NCBI GenBank assembly: GCA_003524085.1
Contig: DOEC01000019.1
Span: 1-27,347, forward strand
DNA: 27,347 nt
Direction of reading: 5' to 3'
Origin: Bacillota bacterium
Lineage (GTDB): Bacteria; Bacillota_I; Bacilli_A; RF39; UBA660
The notes beneath the pieces were generated by a model. The model searched no databases. It worked only from the letters and a program-made list of their open reading frames with translations, and had not been told where the DNA came from. The stretch's first letter is position 1, and every line of letters begins with the position of its first letter. The position numbers and the translations under genes were made by a program. Below are positions 15,098 to 23,637 of this stretch, one piece after another.

Positions 15098-15256
15098 GTG
15101 AGTAACGAAGAATTATTAAGTGTTTACGGTGGAATTAGTTTTTCTGGAACTTTAATAAATGCTATTACAAAGATGTTAACTCAAATTTATGACATAGGTA
15201 GAAGATTTGGAACTGGTTTATTAAGAGGAAAAACTAAAAACTTCTGTTCATTTTAA
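15098..15256 (+). CDS. Double-glycine peptide 2, putative bacteriocin partner
   Basis: The 52-residue precursor has a short leader MSNEELLSVYGG; the core begins IS like that of peptide 1. The 40-residue core is amphipathic and basic (INAITKMLTQIYDIGRRFG, then TGLLRGKTKNFCSF) with two GxxxG motifs (GRRFG, GLLRG) and one Cys near the C-terminus. GTG 15098 is preceded by GTAGGTG; an in-frame GTG at 15089 would add three residues. It starts 9 bases after the stop of peptide 1. Pairing of a hydrophobic and a cationic GxxxG peptide behind one exporter is the class IIb arrangement, inferred from layout. Confidence 0.78.
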   Translation: MSNEELLSVYGGISFSGTLINAITKMLTQIYDIGRRFGTGLLRGKTKNFCSF

Positions 15257-15262
15257 GAAATC

Positions 15263-15279
15263 GGGTGTATACCCTTTTT
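15263..15279 (+). terminator. Short terminator after the peptide cassette
   Basis: GGGT (15263-15266) pairs with ACCC (15271-15274), followed by five T. The stem is short. Confidence 0.5.
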
Positions 15280-15297
15280 CTAATGCACATTATTTAC

Positions 15298-15326
15298 TTG
15301 TAAAAATAGGCACTTTAGGTTATAAT
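15298..15326 (+). promoter_or_regulatory. Promoter of the FemX and wall-protein operon
   Basis: TTGTAA (15298-15303), 17-nt spacer, consensus TATAAT (15321-15326). Confidence 0.75.
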
Positions 15327-15350
15327 ATGTAATAGAAAGAGGGTATATGA

Positions 15351-16544
15351 ATGTACACATTTACAAGTGATTTAAACAAAACTGAATATGATAACTTTGT
15401 AAGTAATTATAGTATGTCTAGCCTTACACAAACATATAACTGGGCTAATATAAAAGATAACTGGGGACACTTTCACTGTGGACTTTATAAAGACAATACA
15501 TTAGTGGGAGTATGTTTAATTCTTGTTAAAAAAATGATAAAAGGAATTAATATGTTTTATATTCCACGTGGGTACTTGCTAGATTTTACTAATTATTTAG
15601 ACTTAGAAGCTATGACTAAGTTTGTTAAAAAATTAGCTAAAAAGAATAAAGCATACGTTGTTAAAATTGACCCGAATTTTGCAAGAAGACAGTATAGTTT
15701 TAAAGGGGAAGAAGTATGCCCTGACTATAGTAAAGACTTTGAAATAAAGAATACTAACTTAGAAAAATTAGGATATAAGTGTACAGGTATTCATAAAGAA
15801 ATGGGTAAAAATATGTCTCCGCAATATAACATGCTAGCCCCCATTTGTGATAAAACCGGGAAAGTCTTAAATTTAGAAGAACTACTAAATACCTATAAAA
15901 GTAAATTCAAGTATTACATCGGGTCATTTCATGAAAAACGCGGTATTACATTTGAAATAACAGACGACATAAAAAAAGTACCACTTCTTGTTAAAATGCT
16001 TAAAGAAACAGAAGAAAAACAAGGTATCAGTTTAAGAAATGAAGAATACTTTACAAAGATGATGGAAAACTATAAAGGAAAAGCTCATTTAGTATTTGGT
16101 TATATTAACTTAAATAAGTACTTAGAATTTCTAAAAAATAATAATGGTAAAATAGAAGAGATAAATGAAGTAAACTCTTTAATAAAAGAAAATGGAGAAA
16201 CTATGTTATTAAGTGCTTCTATAATGTTTTTACCAAACAACGATGTAGGAGTAAGAACAAGTGAATACTTATATGCAGGAAACTCAAACACATTAAACAA
16301 ACTTCGTGTATCAACTGGTGTAGTATTTGAAATAATAAAGTATTCATTAGAAAATAATTGTAACTATTGTAACTTAGGTGGAATAGATGGAAACTTGAAC
16401 GACCATTTAACAAACTTCAAAGAAAAGTTTAACGGAATAGTACTAGAGTTTGCAGGAGAATATGATTTACCAACAAGCATAATATACTATCCGATAAAAG
16501 TAATGTTCCCACTTCTATTAAAAATATATAAAATAATAAGGTAG
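15351..16544 (+). CDS. FemX/FemAB-like peptidoglycan aminoacyltransferase
   Basis: The 397-residue protein follows the FemABX pattern: LTQTYNWANIKDNWGHFHCGLYKD at the N-terminus, FYIPRGYLLDF near 75, and a C-terminal GNAT-like half with TSEYLYAGNSN, VVFEIIKYSLENNC, YCNLGGIDG and HLTNFKEKFNG. FemABX enzymes move amino acids from aminoacyl-tRNA to lipid-linked peptidoglycan stem peptides to build the crossbridge. The ATP-grasp ligase upstream and the wall proteins 4 bases downstream fit this. ATG 15351 follows GAAAGAGGG. Whether it adds Gly, Ala or Ser cannot be read from sequence. Confidence 0.9.
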   Translation: MYTFTSDLNKTEYDNFVSNYSMSSLTQTYNWANIKDNWGHFHCGLYKDNTLVGVCLILVKKMIKGINMFYIPRGYLLDFTNYLDLEAMTKFVKKLAKKNKAYVVKIDPNFARRQYSFKGEEVCPDYSKDFEIKNTNLEKLGYKCTGIHKEMGKNMSPQYNMLAPICDKTGKVLNLEELLNTYKSKFKYYIGSFHEKRGITFEITDDIKKVPLLVKMLKETEEKQGISLRNEEYFTKMMENYKGKAHLVFGYINLNKYLEFLKNNNGKIEEINEVNSLIKENGETMLLSASIMFLPNNDVGVRTSEYLYAGNSNTLNKLRVSTGVVFEIIKYSLENNCNYCNLGGIDGNLNDHLTNFKEKFNGIVLEFAGEYDLPTSIIYYPIKVMFPLLLKIYKIIR

Positions 16545-16548
16545 TTGT

Positions 16549-17874
16549 ATGAAAAAAGTGGTAAGTGTGATTGGTTTAGTGTTTAGTTTTCTAATCATTG
16601 GATATGCTGTTTACTTACTTATTGCTAACTATGGCAAGATAACCGTAGATAAAATAAGAATAAACTATGAAAATGTGATTAATGAAAACGAAGAATATTT
16701 AGTAAATGTTACATATGATGGAAAAGATAATATAAAGTGTAGCCTAGATAATATAGACTATACAAGCAAGTGTAGTTTCTTGTTAAAAGAAGGAAACTAT
16801 AAAGCATATGTTACAAATGAAAAAGATACTTCTTATAAAGATTTTACAGTTAAAAAGGACTACTTAGGAATTTTTAGTAGCACTATAGATGTAATAGACA
16901 CGTATTACCTAGCAGTTGGCGGAAAGAAAAGTTTCAATTTTACTTTTGATTATCCTGAGTATTTTGATAAAACTGTAACATATAAGGTAGAAGACAAAAA
17001 TATTTTAAAAGTAGAAAATGACATAATGTACGCAGTAAGTGCTGGTACTACAAAAGTAACGGCAACATTAAAAGATGGTAACTCTAAAACATATAATGTA
17101 GTTGTGACAGATTTAATTGTTCCCCCTGTAATTAATAATGAAAAACAAATCGTGCCATGTAATAGATATACATTAGAAGAAAACATTTTACTAGATAAAA
17201 TACTAGAAAGTAGAGTGTTAGAAGCAGGCTTCGGCACACGTGCTGGTGTTGCGGCAGCTGCAAGATTTCTAAGTTTGGAGTTTCCATATAGTATTCCATA
17301 CTTTAATGAAAATGGTAGACTAGACAGCCATGGTACAAGACCTAGAGTGGACGCTGAAGGAAGATATTACCATAAAGGTTTATACTTAAACTCTTATAAG
17401 TTTAAAGAGTTAGACCAAAGTGCAATAACAAGTGGTGGACCTAATATATGGGGTTGCTTAGTATACGACAGATTTATAAGTAGAATGAACAAGAATGGTT
17501 TTACCTGTAGTGGTTTTGTTACATGGGCAATGTTAAATGGTGGCTTCGACGTAGGAGACGTAGGCGCTGGAGACTCAAGTTATCTAACGGACGAACTATC
17601 AGACCTTGGAGTACACAATATTCTTACTTATGATTTTATGAAAACAACAGAGTATAAAGTAGGAGACTTCATTGGAACTGATGGACACGCGGGACTTATA
17701 ATTGGAATAGATGAAAAAAATATATATACGGCAGAAACTTTACTTCCAAAGTTAGAAGTATATACATATGATAGATACAAAGGTATAGTGGACACTAAAG
17801 AACTTACCTATACAATAAATATGCATAATGTGTATCCAAATGGTGATGGGTACATAACTGATATGTGGGATTAA
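16549..17874 (+). CDS. Cell-wall protein with Big2-like domain and NlpC/P60-like domain, copy 1
   Basis: The 441-residue protein has an N-terminal anchor (VVSVIGLVFSFLIIGYAVYL), two beta-rich modules, the second Big2-like (GGKKSFNFTFDY to AVSAGTTKVTATLKDGNSKT, about 125-185), and a C-terminal papain-like domain with C320 (TCSGFVTWAML) and H380 (DGHAGLIIGID), the NlpC/P60 arrangement. Such domains cleave or modify peptidoglycan stem peptides. It starts 4 bases after the FemX stop, so they share an operon. The neighbour at 17887 is a paralogue of the same length. Confidence 0.85.
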   Translation: MKKVVSVIGLVFSFLIIGYAVYLLIANYGKITVDKIRINYENVINENEEYLVNVTYDGKDNIKCSLDNIDYTSKCSFLLKEGNYKAYVTNEKDTSYKDFTVKKDYLGIFSSTIDVIDTYYLAVGGKKSFNFTFDYPEYFDKTVTYKVEDKNILKVENDIMYAVSAGTTKVTATLKDGNSKTYNVVVTDLIVPPVINNEKQIVPCNRYTLEENILLDKILESRVLEAGFGTRAGVAAAARFLSLEFPYSIPYFNENGRLDSHGTRPRVDAEGRYYHKGLYLNSYKFKELDQSAITSGGPNIWGCLVYDRFISRMNKNGFTCSGFVTWAMLNGGFDVGDVGAGDSSYLTDELSDLGVHNILTYDFMKTTEYKVGDFIGTDGHAGLIIGIDEKNIYTAETLLPKLEVYTYDRYKGIVDTKELTYTINMHNVYPNGDGYITDMWD

Positions 17875-17886
17875 TGAGGAATAGTT

Positions 17887-19215
17887 ATGAATAAAATTAA
17901 AAGAATATTAATAGAAATGGGTATAATTATAATAGGTATTATAGTTATGTTGTTGGTTTTTGAAAACGTAAATAAACTATACAAAAACAAAATTGAAATA
18001 ACTTATGAAAACGTGGTAAACGCCCAAAATGAGTACCCTGTTACAGTTAAGTATAATAGTGAAGATTTAACAGGAATTCTTTGTAGTGTAGACGGGTCTA
18101 ACTACAAAAAAATAGAAGAATGTACTCTAAACTTAACAAGTGGAAAACACAAAATTTATATTAAAAAAGATGACAATATTTTAACTAAAGAATTTGAAAT
18201 AAAAAGAGAGTACTTAGGAACTTTCTCTAGTACAATGGACGTTTTAGATACATATTATCTAGCTGTTGGTGGCAAAAAAAGCTTTAACTTTACGTTTGAT
18301 TACCCAGAAGGGTTTGATAAAGAAGTATATTATAAAGTAGAAGATGCTGAAGTATTAAAAATAGAAGATAACAAAATGTATGGATTAAAAAAAGGAACAA
18401 CAAAAGTAACTGCTTTTCTTAAAGATGGTAACTCTAAAACATATAATGTGATGGTAACAGACTTAATAGTAAGTCCTACAATGGCTAAGAAAACAAGACT
18501 TACTTGTAATAGGTATACTTTAGAAGAAAGTATTTTACTCGATAAAATATTAGCTTCACGTGTAGAAGAAGCAGGCGTTGGCACACGTGCAGGTGTTGCC
18601 TCTGCAGCAAGATTTCTAAGTTTGGAGTTTCCATATGCAATTAGATACTTTTATGAAAATGGTAGACTCGAAAACTGGGGAAAAAAAGACCATATTGATG
18701 CTGAAGGAAGATATTATCATGTAGGCTTATATTTACATGAAAGTAAATTTGAAGATATAACCTCAAGTACAAAAAGTGGACCAGCTATATGGGGTTGCCC
18801 ATTAATGGAATACTCAGAGGACAGAATGGGAATAAATGGACTAGACTGTAGTGGTTTTGTTACATGGGCAATGTTAAATGGTGGATTTGACTCAAAAGAC
18901 GTTGGAAGTGGTAACGAAGAATTAATTGATGGAGAATTATACGATTATGGAACACATAATGAGATAACAAAAGAATATATGAAAAAGAACACATACAAGC
19001 CAGGAGACTATATCGCAAGCGACGGGCACGCTGCTTTAATCGTCGGAGTGGATGAAAAATATGTATACGTTGCTGAAGCGTATTATGCCGATGTTAAAGT
19101 AAGTAAGTTTGAAAAATATAATGAACTACCAAACTTGTACTCGCTTACATTCATAACAGAAATGAACGAAATATATCCAAATGGAGACGGAAACATCACA
19201 CTTATGTGGGAATAA
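17887..19215 (+). CDS. Cell-wall protein with Big2-like domain and NlpC/P60-like domain, copy 2
   Basis: This 442-residue paralogue of the gene before it lies 12 bases downstream. The anchor, the GGKKSFNFTFDYPE and KDGNSKTYNV strands and the catalytic C321 (DCSGFVTWAML) and H381 (DGHAALIVGVD) are conserved. The region RAGVASAARFLSLEFPY to WAMLNGGFD is nearly identical between the copies, while the first 100 residues and the segment around the putative substrate cleft (ENGRLENWGKKDHID against ENGRLDSHGTRPRVD) differ. A tandem duplication with divergent specificity is likely. The operon ends in the terminator at 19218. Confidence 0.85.
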   Translation: MNKIKRILIEMGIIIIGIIVMLLVFENVNKLYKNKIEITYENVVNAQNEYPVTVKYNSEDLTGILCSVDGSNYKKIEECTLNLTSGKHKIYIKKDDNILTKEFEIKREYLGTFSSTMDVLDTYYLAVGGKKSFNFTFDYPEGFDKEVYYKVEDAEVLKIEDNKMYGLKKGTTKVTAFLKDGNSKTYNVMVTDLIVSPTMAKKTRLTCNRYTLEESILLDKILASRVEEAGVGTRAGVASAARFLSLEFPYAIRYFYENGRLENWGKKDHIDAEGRYYHVGLYLHESKFEDITSSTKSGPAIWGCPLMEYSEDRMGINGLDCSGFVTWAMLNGGFDSKDVGSGNEELIDGELYDYGTHNEITKEYMKKNTYKPGDYIASDGHAALIVGVDEKYVYVAEAYYADVKVSKFEKYNELPNLYSLTFITEMNEIYPNGDGNITLMWE

Positions 19216-19217
19216 TG

Positions 19218-19246
19218 AATAGAAGCTAGTCTTTTATTCTTTTTTT
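19218..19246 (+). terminator. Terminator of the FemX and wall-protein operon
   Basis: AATAGAAG (19218-19225) pairs with CTTTTATT (19231-19238) with one wobble, followed by C and seven T. Confidence 0.85.
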
Positions 19247-19278
19247 AGTAAAAAAATATGTGAAAATTTAAAATAAAA

Positions 19279-19308
19279 TAGACTTTTTATCTGAATTTAT
19301 GGTACAAT
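19279..19308 (+). promoter_or_regulatory. Promoter of the DUF2179-dnaG-rpoD-trmK operon
   Basis: TAGACT (19279-19284), 18-nt spacer, extended -10 TGG-TACAAT (19300-19308). Confidence 0.65.
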
Positions 19309-19332
19309 AATAAATGAATAAGAGGTGTGATT

Positions 19333-19845
19333 ATGGATAATGTAGTTTTTTTATGTTTACTAGTGTTTTTCGCTAGAATAGTTGATACATCATTGTCAAC
19401 CTTATCAACAGTTTTTATTATTAAAGACAAAACATTATATGCAGTGTTATTTGCATTCTTTCAAGTATTTGTATGGTTCTTAGTTGTAAGAGAAGCTTTG
19501 TCTTCAGTAGAAAATGCATTCTTAATCGCACTTTCCTATAGTGCAGGATACGCATGTGGCGTTATGGTAGGAATGTATATAAGTGAGAAATACGTGACAA
19601 GTAATATAAGCGTTAATATTGTAGTAAAACAAAAGAAAGAAGTAGTAGACGCATTAATAAATAATAACTTTGCAGTAAGCGTAAGCAGAGTTAAAGGAAA
19701 AGACTTAATAAGTAATAAATATATGATATTTGTAGCAACTACAAGTAAAAGACTGGCTTTACTTAAAAAGATAGTAACTGAAATAGATAGTCGCGCATTT
19801 ATAGTTGTCAGTGAAAACAAATACGTAGTTGGAGGTTATAGATAG
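19333..19845 (+). CDS. DUF2179/DUF5698 membrane protein (UPF0316)
   Basis: The 170-residue protein has three N-terminal membrane helices (FLCLLVFFARIVDTSLSTL, AVLFAFFQVFVWFLVV, AFLIALSYSAGYACGVMVG) and a small C-terminal alpha/beta domain, the UPF0316 layout. ATG 19333 is preferred to GTG 19327 because AGAGGTG lies just upstream of the former and overlaps the latter. It heads the replication and transcription operon and ends 11 bases before dnaG. Biochemical function is unknown. Confidence 0.88.
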   Translation: MDNVVFLCLLVFFARIVDTSLSTLSTVFIIKDKTLYAVLFAFFQVFVWFLVVREALSSVENAFLIALSYSAGYACGVMVGMYISEKYVTSNISVNIVVKQKKEVVDALINNNFAVSVSRVKGKDLISNKYMIFVATTSKRLALLKKIVTEIDSRAFIVVSENKYVVGGYR

Positions 19846-19856
19846 GAGGGTTAAAA

Positions 19857-21572
19857 ATGAAAGTGGACGAATCACTAATTAAAAAAGTAAGAGAAGAAAA
19901 TGACATAGTTGATGTAATATCTGAATATCTTTCCCTAGAACAAAAAGGAAAAAACTATTTTTGTGTATGTCCATTTCATGATGATCATACTCCATCTATG
20001 AGTATTAGTAGGGAAAAGCAAATATATAAATGCTTTGTGTGTGGTGAAACTGGTAATGTTATAACCTTTATAAAAGATTATCTTAGTGTTAGTTTTCTAG
20101 AGGCAGTAGAAATACTAGCAAAAAGAGTTAACTTAGACTTTAAATATGATAAACCTAAAGTTAATAATAAATATGAAACAGACTATGAAATATATAACAC
20201 TGCCTTATTATACTACAAAAATAACCTTAATACTGCAAGTGGAACTAAAGCACGTGAATACTTAAGTAGCAGACACTTAGATAAAGAAACATTAGACTAT
20301 TTTGATATAGGATTATCTTTAAAAGGTGGACTTACTGAAATACTTAGTAAAAAATACACTTCTGCTAAACTAGAAAGCCTAGGAATATCTAATAACAACA
20401 AAGACTTATTTATAAATAGAATAATGTTTACAATAAGAGATAACTTTGGTAATCCTGTAGGCTTTAGTGCTAGAAAATATGATGACTCTGATGCTCCTAA
20501 ATACATAAATACAAAAGAAACAGAAATCTTTAAAAAAGGAAGTATCTTATTTAATTACTGTAATGCAAAAGACGAAATAAGAAAAAAGAAAGAAATCATA
20601 ATTAGTGAAGGACAGATGGAAGTAATAAGATGTCACACTGTTGGAATAAATAACATAGTTAGTTTAATGGGAACAAGTTTTACTAAAGAACATTTAGAAA
20701 TCATAAAAAAAGAGAAAGTAAGTGTTGTATTAAACTTAGACCAAGATGAAGCTGGAAAACTTGCTACTATAAGTATTGGTAAAACCTTAATGGAAAATGG
20801 GATAAATTCCACAGTAATAATATTTAGTAAATATAAAGATACTGATGAACTAATAGAAAGTGAAGGGCGTGATGCTTTTCTAAATGCTTACAACTCACGT
20901 GTAAACTTTATAGATTTTGAACTAAATTATTTAAAAAATAATAAAGACTTAACCAAAAGTGTAGACGCAAGTACCTATATTAACGAAAGCATAAAAGTAA
21001 TAAACGGGATAGACGATGATATATTAAGAGAACTAAAAATAAAAGAGTTGAGTGACGAGTTTGGAGTAAGCACTGATATAATTAAAAGTAAGATAACTAA
21101 TAAAAACGTAAAAGTAGTTAAAGAAATAAAAAAAGTACCTAAAAAAATAAGATACAATAAGTACGATACAAGTGAAATTAGAATACTTTATTTAATGCTT
21201 AACAATGAAGAAGTAATAAGCTATTATGAAAACCATCTAGGGTATTTAAATAACCCTGAAAGAAAAAAACTAGCAAATGCAATAATTAATTACAAAAATA
21301 ACAACAAAACATTTGACTATTCGGACTTTATATGTTACACTAGTGTGCGTGAAGACCTTAGTAAAGTCATGAAAGAAATTATGAGTTATCCACAAAGGGA
21401 TGAATATACGGTGGAAGAATTAGAGGACTATATAACTAGGGTTAAAGAATGTAGGGTAAACATGGAAATAAATAAGTTATCCGAAAACTTAAAAAACACC
21501 ATTGATTTAGAAGAAAAAAAGAGACTTGCAACTAAAATTGAGAATATGAAAAAGGAAGTGCTAAAATGGTAA
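19857..21572 (+). CDS. dnaG: DNA primase
   Basis: DnaG makes the RNA primers for replication. The 571-residue protein has the zinc ribbon C38-PF-H41...C59-FV-C62, the catalytic RNA polymerase core with the fold around FINRIMFTIRDNFGNPVGFSAR, and the TOPRIM motifs IISEGQMEVI (E251) and LNLDQDEAG. The C-terminal helical domain would bind DnaB. Shine-Dalgarno TAGGAGGG precedes ATG 19857. The gene overlaps rpoD by 7 bases, the classic dnaG-rpoD order of Firmicutes. Confidence 0.97.
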   Translation: MKVDESLIKKVREENDIVDVISEYLSLEQKGKNYFCVCPFHDDHTPSMSISREKQIYKCFVCGETGNVITFIKDYLSVSFLEAVEILAKRVNLDFKYDKPKVNNKYETDYEIYNTALLYYKNNLNTASGTKAREYLSSRHLDKETLDYFDIGLSLKGGLTEILSKKYTSAKLESLGISNNNKDLFINRIMFTIRDNFGNPVGFSARKYDDSDAPKYINTKETEIFKKGSILFNYCNAKDEIRKKKEIIISEGQMEVIRCHTVGINNIVSLMGTSFTKEHLEIIKKEKVSVVLNLDQDEAGKLATISIGKTLMENGINSTVIIFSKYKDTDELIESEGRDAFLNAYNSRVNFIDFELNYLKNNKDLTKSVDASTYINESIKVINGIDDDILRELKIKELSDEFGVSTDIIKSKITNKNVKVVKEIKKVPKKIRYNKYDTSEIRILYLMLNNEEVISYYENHLGYLNNPERKKLANAIINYKNNNKTFDYSDFICYTSVREDLSKVMKEIMSYPQRDEYTVEELEDYITRVKECRVNMEINKLSENLKNTIDLEEKKRLATKIENMKKEVLKW

Positions 21573-22876
21573 GTGAAAACAAAGAGTATAATAAAGCTCT
21601 TAAAGAACTAATTAAAATGGGTAAAAAAAGTGGCTCATTAACAGAAAAACAAGTAGTAGAAAAAACATTAACTTTAGAACTAACAGATGAAGAATTAGAT
21701 AATTTATATAATTCTATCAAAGAAGAAGGTATCAAAATAACAGACGAAGATAGTAGTGATGCTACTGCTAAAGAAGTAGTAAAAGAAAGTACTTTAACTT
21801 TTACAGATGTACTAAAAGATTTAATTGAAACTGGTAAAAAAGATGGCTTTTTAACATACGAAACAATCGCAAAAAAAACAACTAACTTAGAAATGAATAG
21901 CAATAACTTAGATGAGTTATATAATGCACTTAATGAAAACAATATTGAAATTCGTAGTGAAGACGAAACAGACGTTGATGCGTCCCTTCTTACAGAAGAC
22001 CCAGAATTAAATATTGAACACTTAGCTAACGAAAGCAAAGACATGAGTGTAAACGACAATGTTAGAATGTACTTAAAAGAAATTGGTAAGATTAGCTTAC
22101 TTAGCTTAGATGAAGAACAAGAACTTAGTAAGAAAATAGCTTCAGGTGACGAAGAAAGTAAAAAAATACTTGCAGAAAGTAACCTAAGACTTGTTGTTAG
22201 TATTGCAAAACGTTATGTAGGACGTGGACTACTTTTTCTTGATTTAATTCAAGAAGGAAATATTGGCTTAATGAAAGCAGTAGACAAGTTTGATTATGAC
22301 AAAGGTTATAAATTTAGTACATACGCAACTTGGTGGATAAGACAAGCCATAACAAGAGCACTTGCAGACCAAGCTAGAACTATAAGGGTTCCTGTTCATA
22401 TGGTTGAAACTATTAATAAACTTGCCAGAGTAGAAAGACAAATGGCACTTGATTTAAATAGAGAACCTACTGATAAAGAACTAGCTAAGAAAATGGGATT
22501 ATCTATTGATAAAATAGTTGAAATCAGAAGAATAAGTCAAGACCCAGTAAGCTTAGAAACTCCAATAGGTGAGGAAGACGACTCACACTTAGGCGATTTC
22601 CTAGCAGACGAAAGAACAATGGGACCTGAAGAATACACTGACTATACTATGCTTAAAGAAGAATTAAAAAGTGTGTTAGAAACTCTTACAAAAAGAGAAG
22701 AAGAAGTACTAGAACTTCGTTTTGGACTTTATGATGGAACTTGTCATACACTTGAAGAAGTTGGAAAAAAATTTGGTGTAACAAGAGAAAGAATAAGACA
22801 AATAGAAGCAAAAGCACTTAGAAAATTAAGGCATCCATCTCGTGCTAAGAAATTAAAGGATTTCTTAATTGACTAG
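21566..22876 (+). CDS. rpoD: Primary sigma factor with duplicated region 1.1
   Basis: The 436-residue protein has sigma-70 regions 1.2 (VNDNVRMYLKEIGKISLL), 2 (LRLVVSIAKRYVGRG, then KGYKFSTYATWWIRQAITRA), 3 and 4 (REEEVLELRFGLYDG, VTRERIRQIEAKALRKLRHP). Unusually, region 1.1 appears twice. Residues 12-58 and 83-129 align without gaps at an offset of 71: LKELIKMGKKSGSLT against LKDLIETGKKDGFLT, and LDNLYNSIKEEGIKI against LDELYNALNENNIEI. Region 1.1 blocks DNA binding by free sigma and occupies the polymerase cleft. The start ATG overlaps the end of dnaG. Confidence 0.97.
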   Translation: MVSENKEYNKALKELIKMGKKSGSLTEKQVVEKTLTLELTDEELDNLYNSIKEEGIKITDEDSSDATAKEVVKESTLTFTDVLKDLIETGKKDGFLTYETIAKKTTNLEMNSNNLDELYNALNENNIEIRSEDETDVDASLLTEDPELNIEHLANESKDMSVNDNVRMYLKEIGKISLLSLDEEQELSKKIASGDEESKKILAESNLRLVVSIAKRYVGRGLLFLDLIQEGNIGLMKAVDKFDYDKGYKFSTYATWWIRQAITRALADQARTIRVPVHMVETINKLARVERQMALDLNREPTDKELAKKMGLSIDKIVEIRRISQDPVSLETPIGEEDDSHLGDFLADERTMGPEEYTDYTMLKEELKSVLETLTKREEEVLELRFGLYDGTCHTLEEVGKKFGVTRERIRQIEAKALRKLRHPSRAKKLKDFLID

Positions 22877-23483
22877 GTTAGAAAAAATATCTTCTTATAT
22901 TAGTGATAATGAAAAAGTGCTTGATGTTGGATGCGATCAAGCACTTTTATCAAAGATTTTAGCTAAAAGAAAAATATATAGTATAGCAAGTGATTTAAGA
23001 CCTAATATTATAGAAAACGCTAAAAAGAACTTAACACCACTTGAAAAAGAATACATCACTTTTAGTGTAAGTAATGGAGTACCTACTATTTTAAATGAAG
23101 AATATACTTTAGTATTAAGTGGAATGGGTGCGCATACTATTTTAGATATACTAAAAAACAGTAATTATAGATTTAACAAAATAATTACAATATCCAATAA
23201 TAATAATGATATACTAAGAACAGAAATGTCTAAATTAAATTATTATGTTTTAGAAGAAGAAATAATAAAAGAAAAGGGTAAATTTTATAACTTAATAGTA
23301 TTTGATAATGTTAAAAGAGACTACTCTAAAGAACAAATACTAGTAGGAATAAACCATAAAAATAAAGAATTACTTAAAGAAAAAAATGAGTATTTAATAA
23401 AAAAATATACAAGTATTTTGAATATTGCAAATAATGAAAAACTAATAGATATAGTTAACACTTTAAAGGACTATAAATATTAG
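22869..23483 (+). CDS. trmK: tRNA (adenine-22 N1)-methyltransferase
   Basis: TrmK methylates A22 of tRNA using SAM. The 204-residue protein has the SAM-binding motif VLDVGCDQALLSKIL, SDLRPNIIENAKKNL, and the catalytic-region motif LVLSGMGAHTILDIL. The start is TTG 22869, overlapping rpoD by 8 bases and preceded by AAGGA; no ATG lies near. This is the usual place of trmK, directly after rpoD. The last codons form the left arm of the terminator at 23465. Confidence 0.93.
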   Translation: MTRLEKISSYISDNEKVLDVGCDQALLSKILAKRKIYSIASDLRPNIIENAKKNLTPLEKEYITFSVSNGVPTILNEEYTLVLSGMGAHTILDILKNSNYRFNKIITISNNNNDILRTEMSKLNYYVLEEEIIKEKGKFYNLIVFDNVKRDYSKEQILVGINHKNKELLKEKNEYLIKKYTSILNIANNEKLIDIVNTLKDYKY

Positions 23484-23507
23484 TTTTTTATAAAGTCCTT
23501 TGATTTT
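23465..23507 (+). terminator. Terminator of the dnaG-rpoD-trmK operon
   Basis: AAAGGACT (23465-23472, inside trmK) pairs with AGTCCTTT (23494-23501), followed by GATTTTTT. The same right arm recurs twice more downstream. Confidence 0.8.
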
Positions 23508-23580
23508 TTGTCACTTTAGACCAAAAAGTCCTTTGATTTTCCGTCAGTTTAGACTAAAAAGTCCTTTGATTTTTCGTCAT
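23494..23580 (+). repeat. 33-bp tandem repeat carrying three copies of a terminator arm
   Basis: AGTCCTTTGATTTT begins at 23494, 23527 and 23560, an exact 33-bp period with 2.6 copies and a few changes. Each copy could pair with AAAGGACT at the end of trmK, and GAC(C/T)-AAAAA-GTC mini-hairpins form at the unit borders, so it may act as a multi-step terminator. Confidence 0.9.
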
Positions 23581-23585
23581 ACACC

Positions 23586-23614
23586 TTGATTTTTTCCTTA
23601 AAATATGGTATATT
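23586..23614 (+). promoter_or_regulatory. Promoter of the DUF4143 ATPase gene
   Basis: TTGATT (23586-23591), 17-nt spacer, extended -10 TGG-TATATT (23606-23614). Confidence 0.75.
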
Positions 23615-23637
23615 TAATAAGAAAGATGTGATATGAT

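Noticed and set aside
23494..23580. Second type III antitoxin array for the DUF4143 gene
   Set aside because: The repeats match the terminator arm of trmK, lie upstream of a consensus promoter, and the downstream protein is an ATPase, not a ToxN-like toxin.
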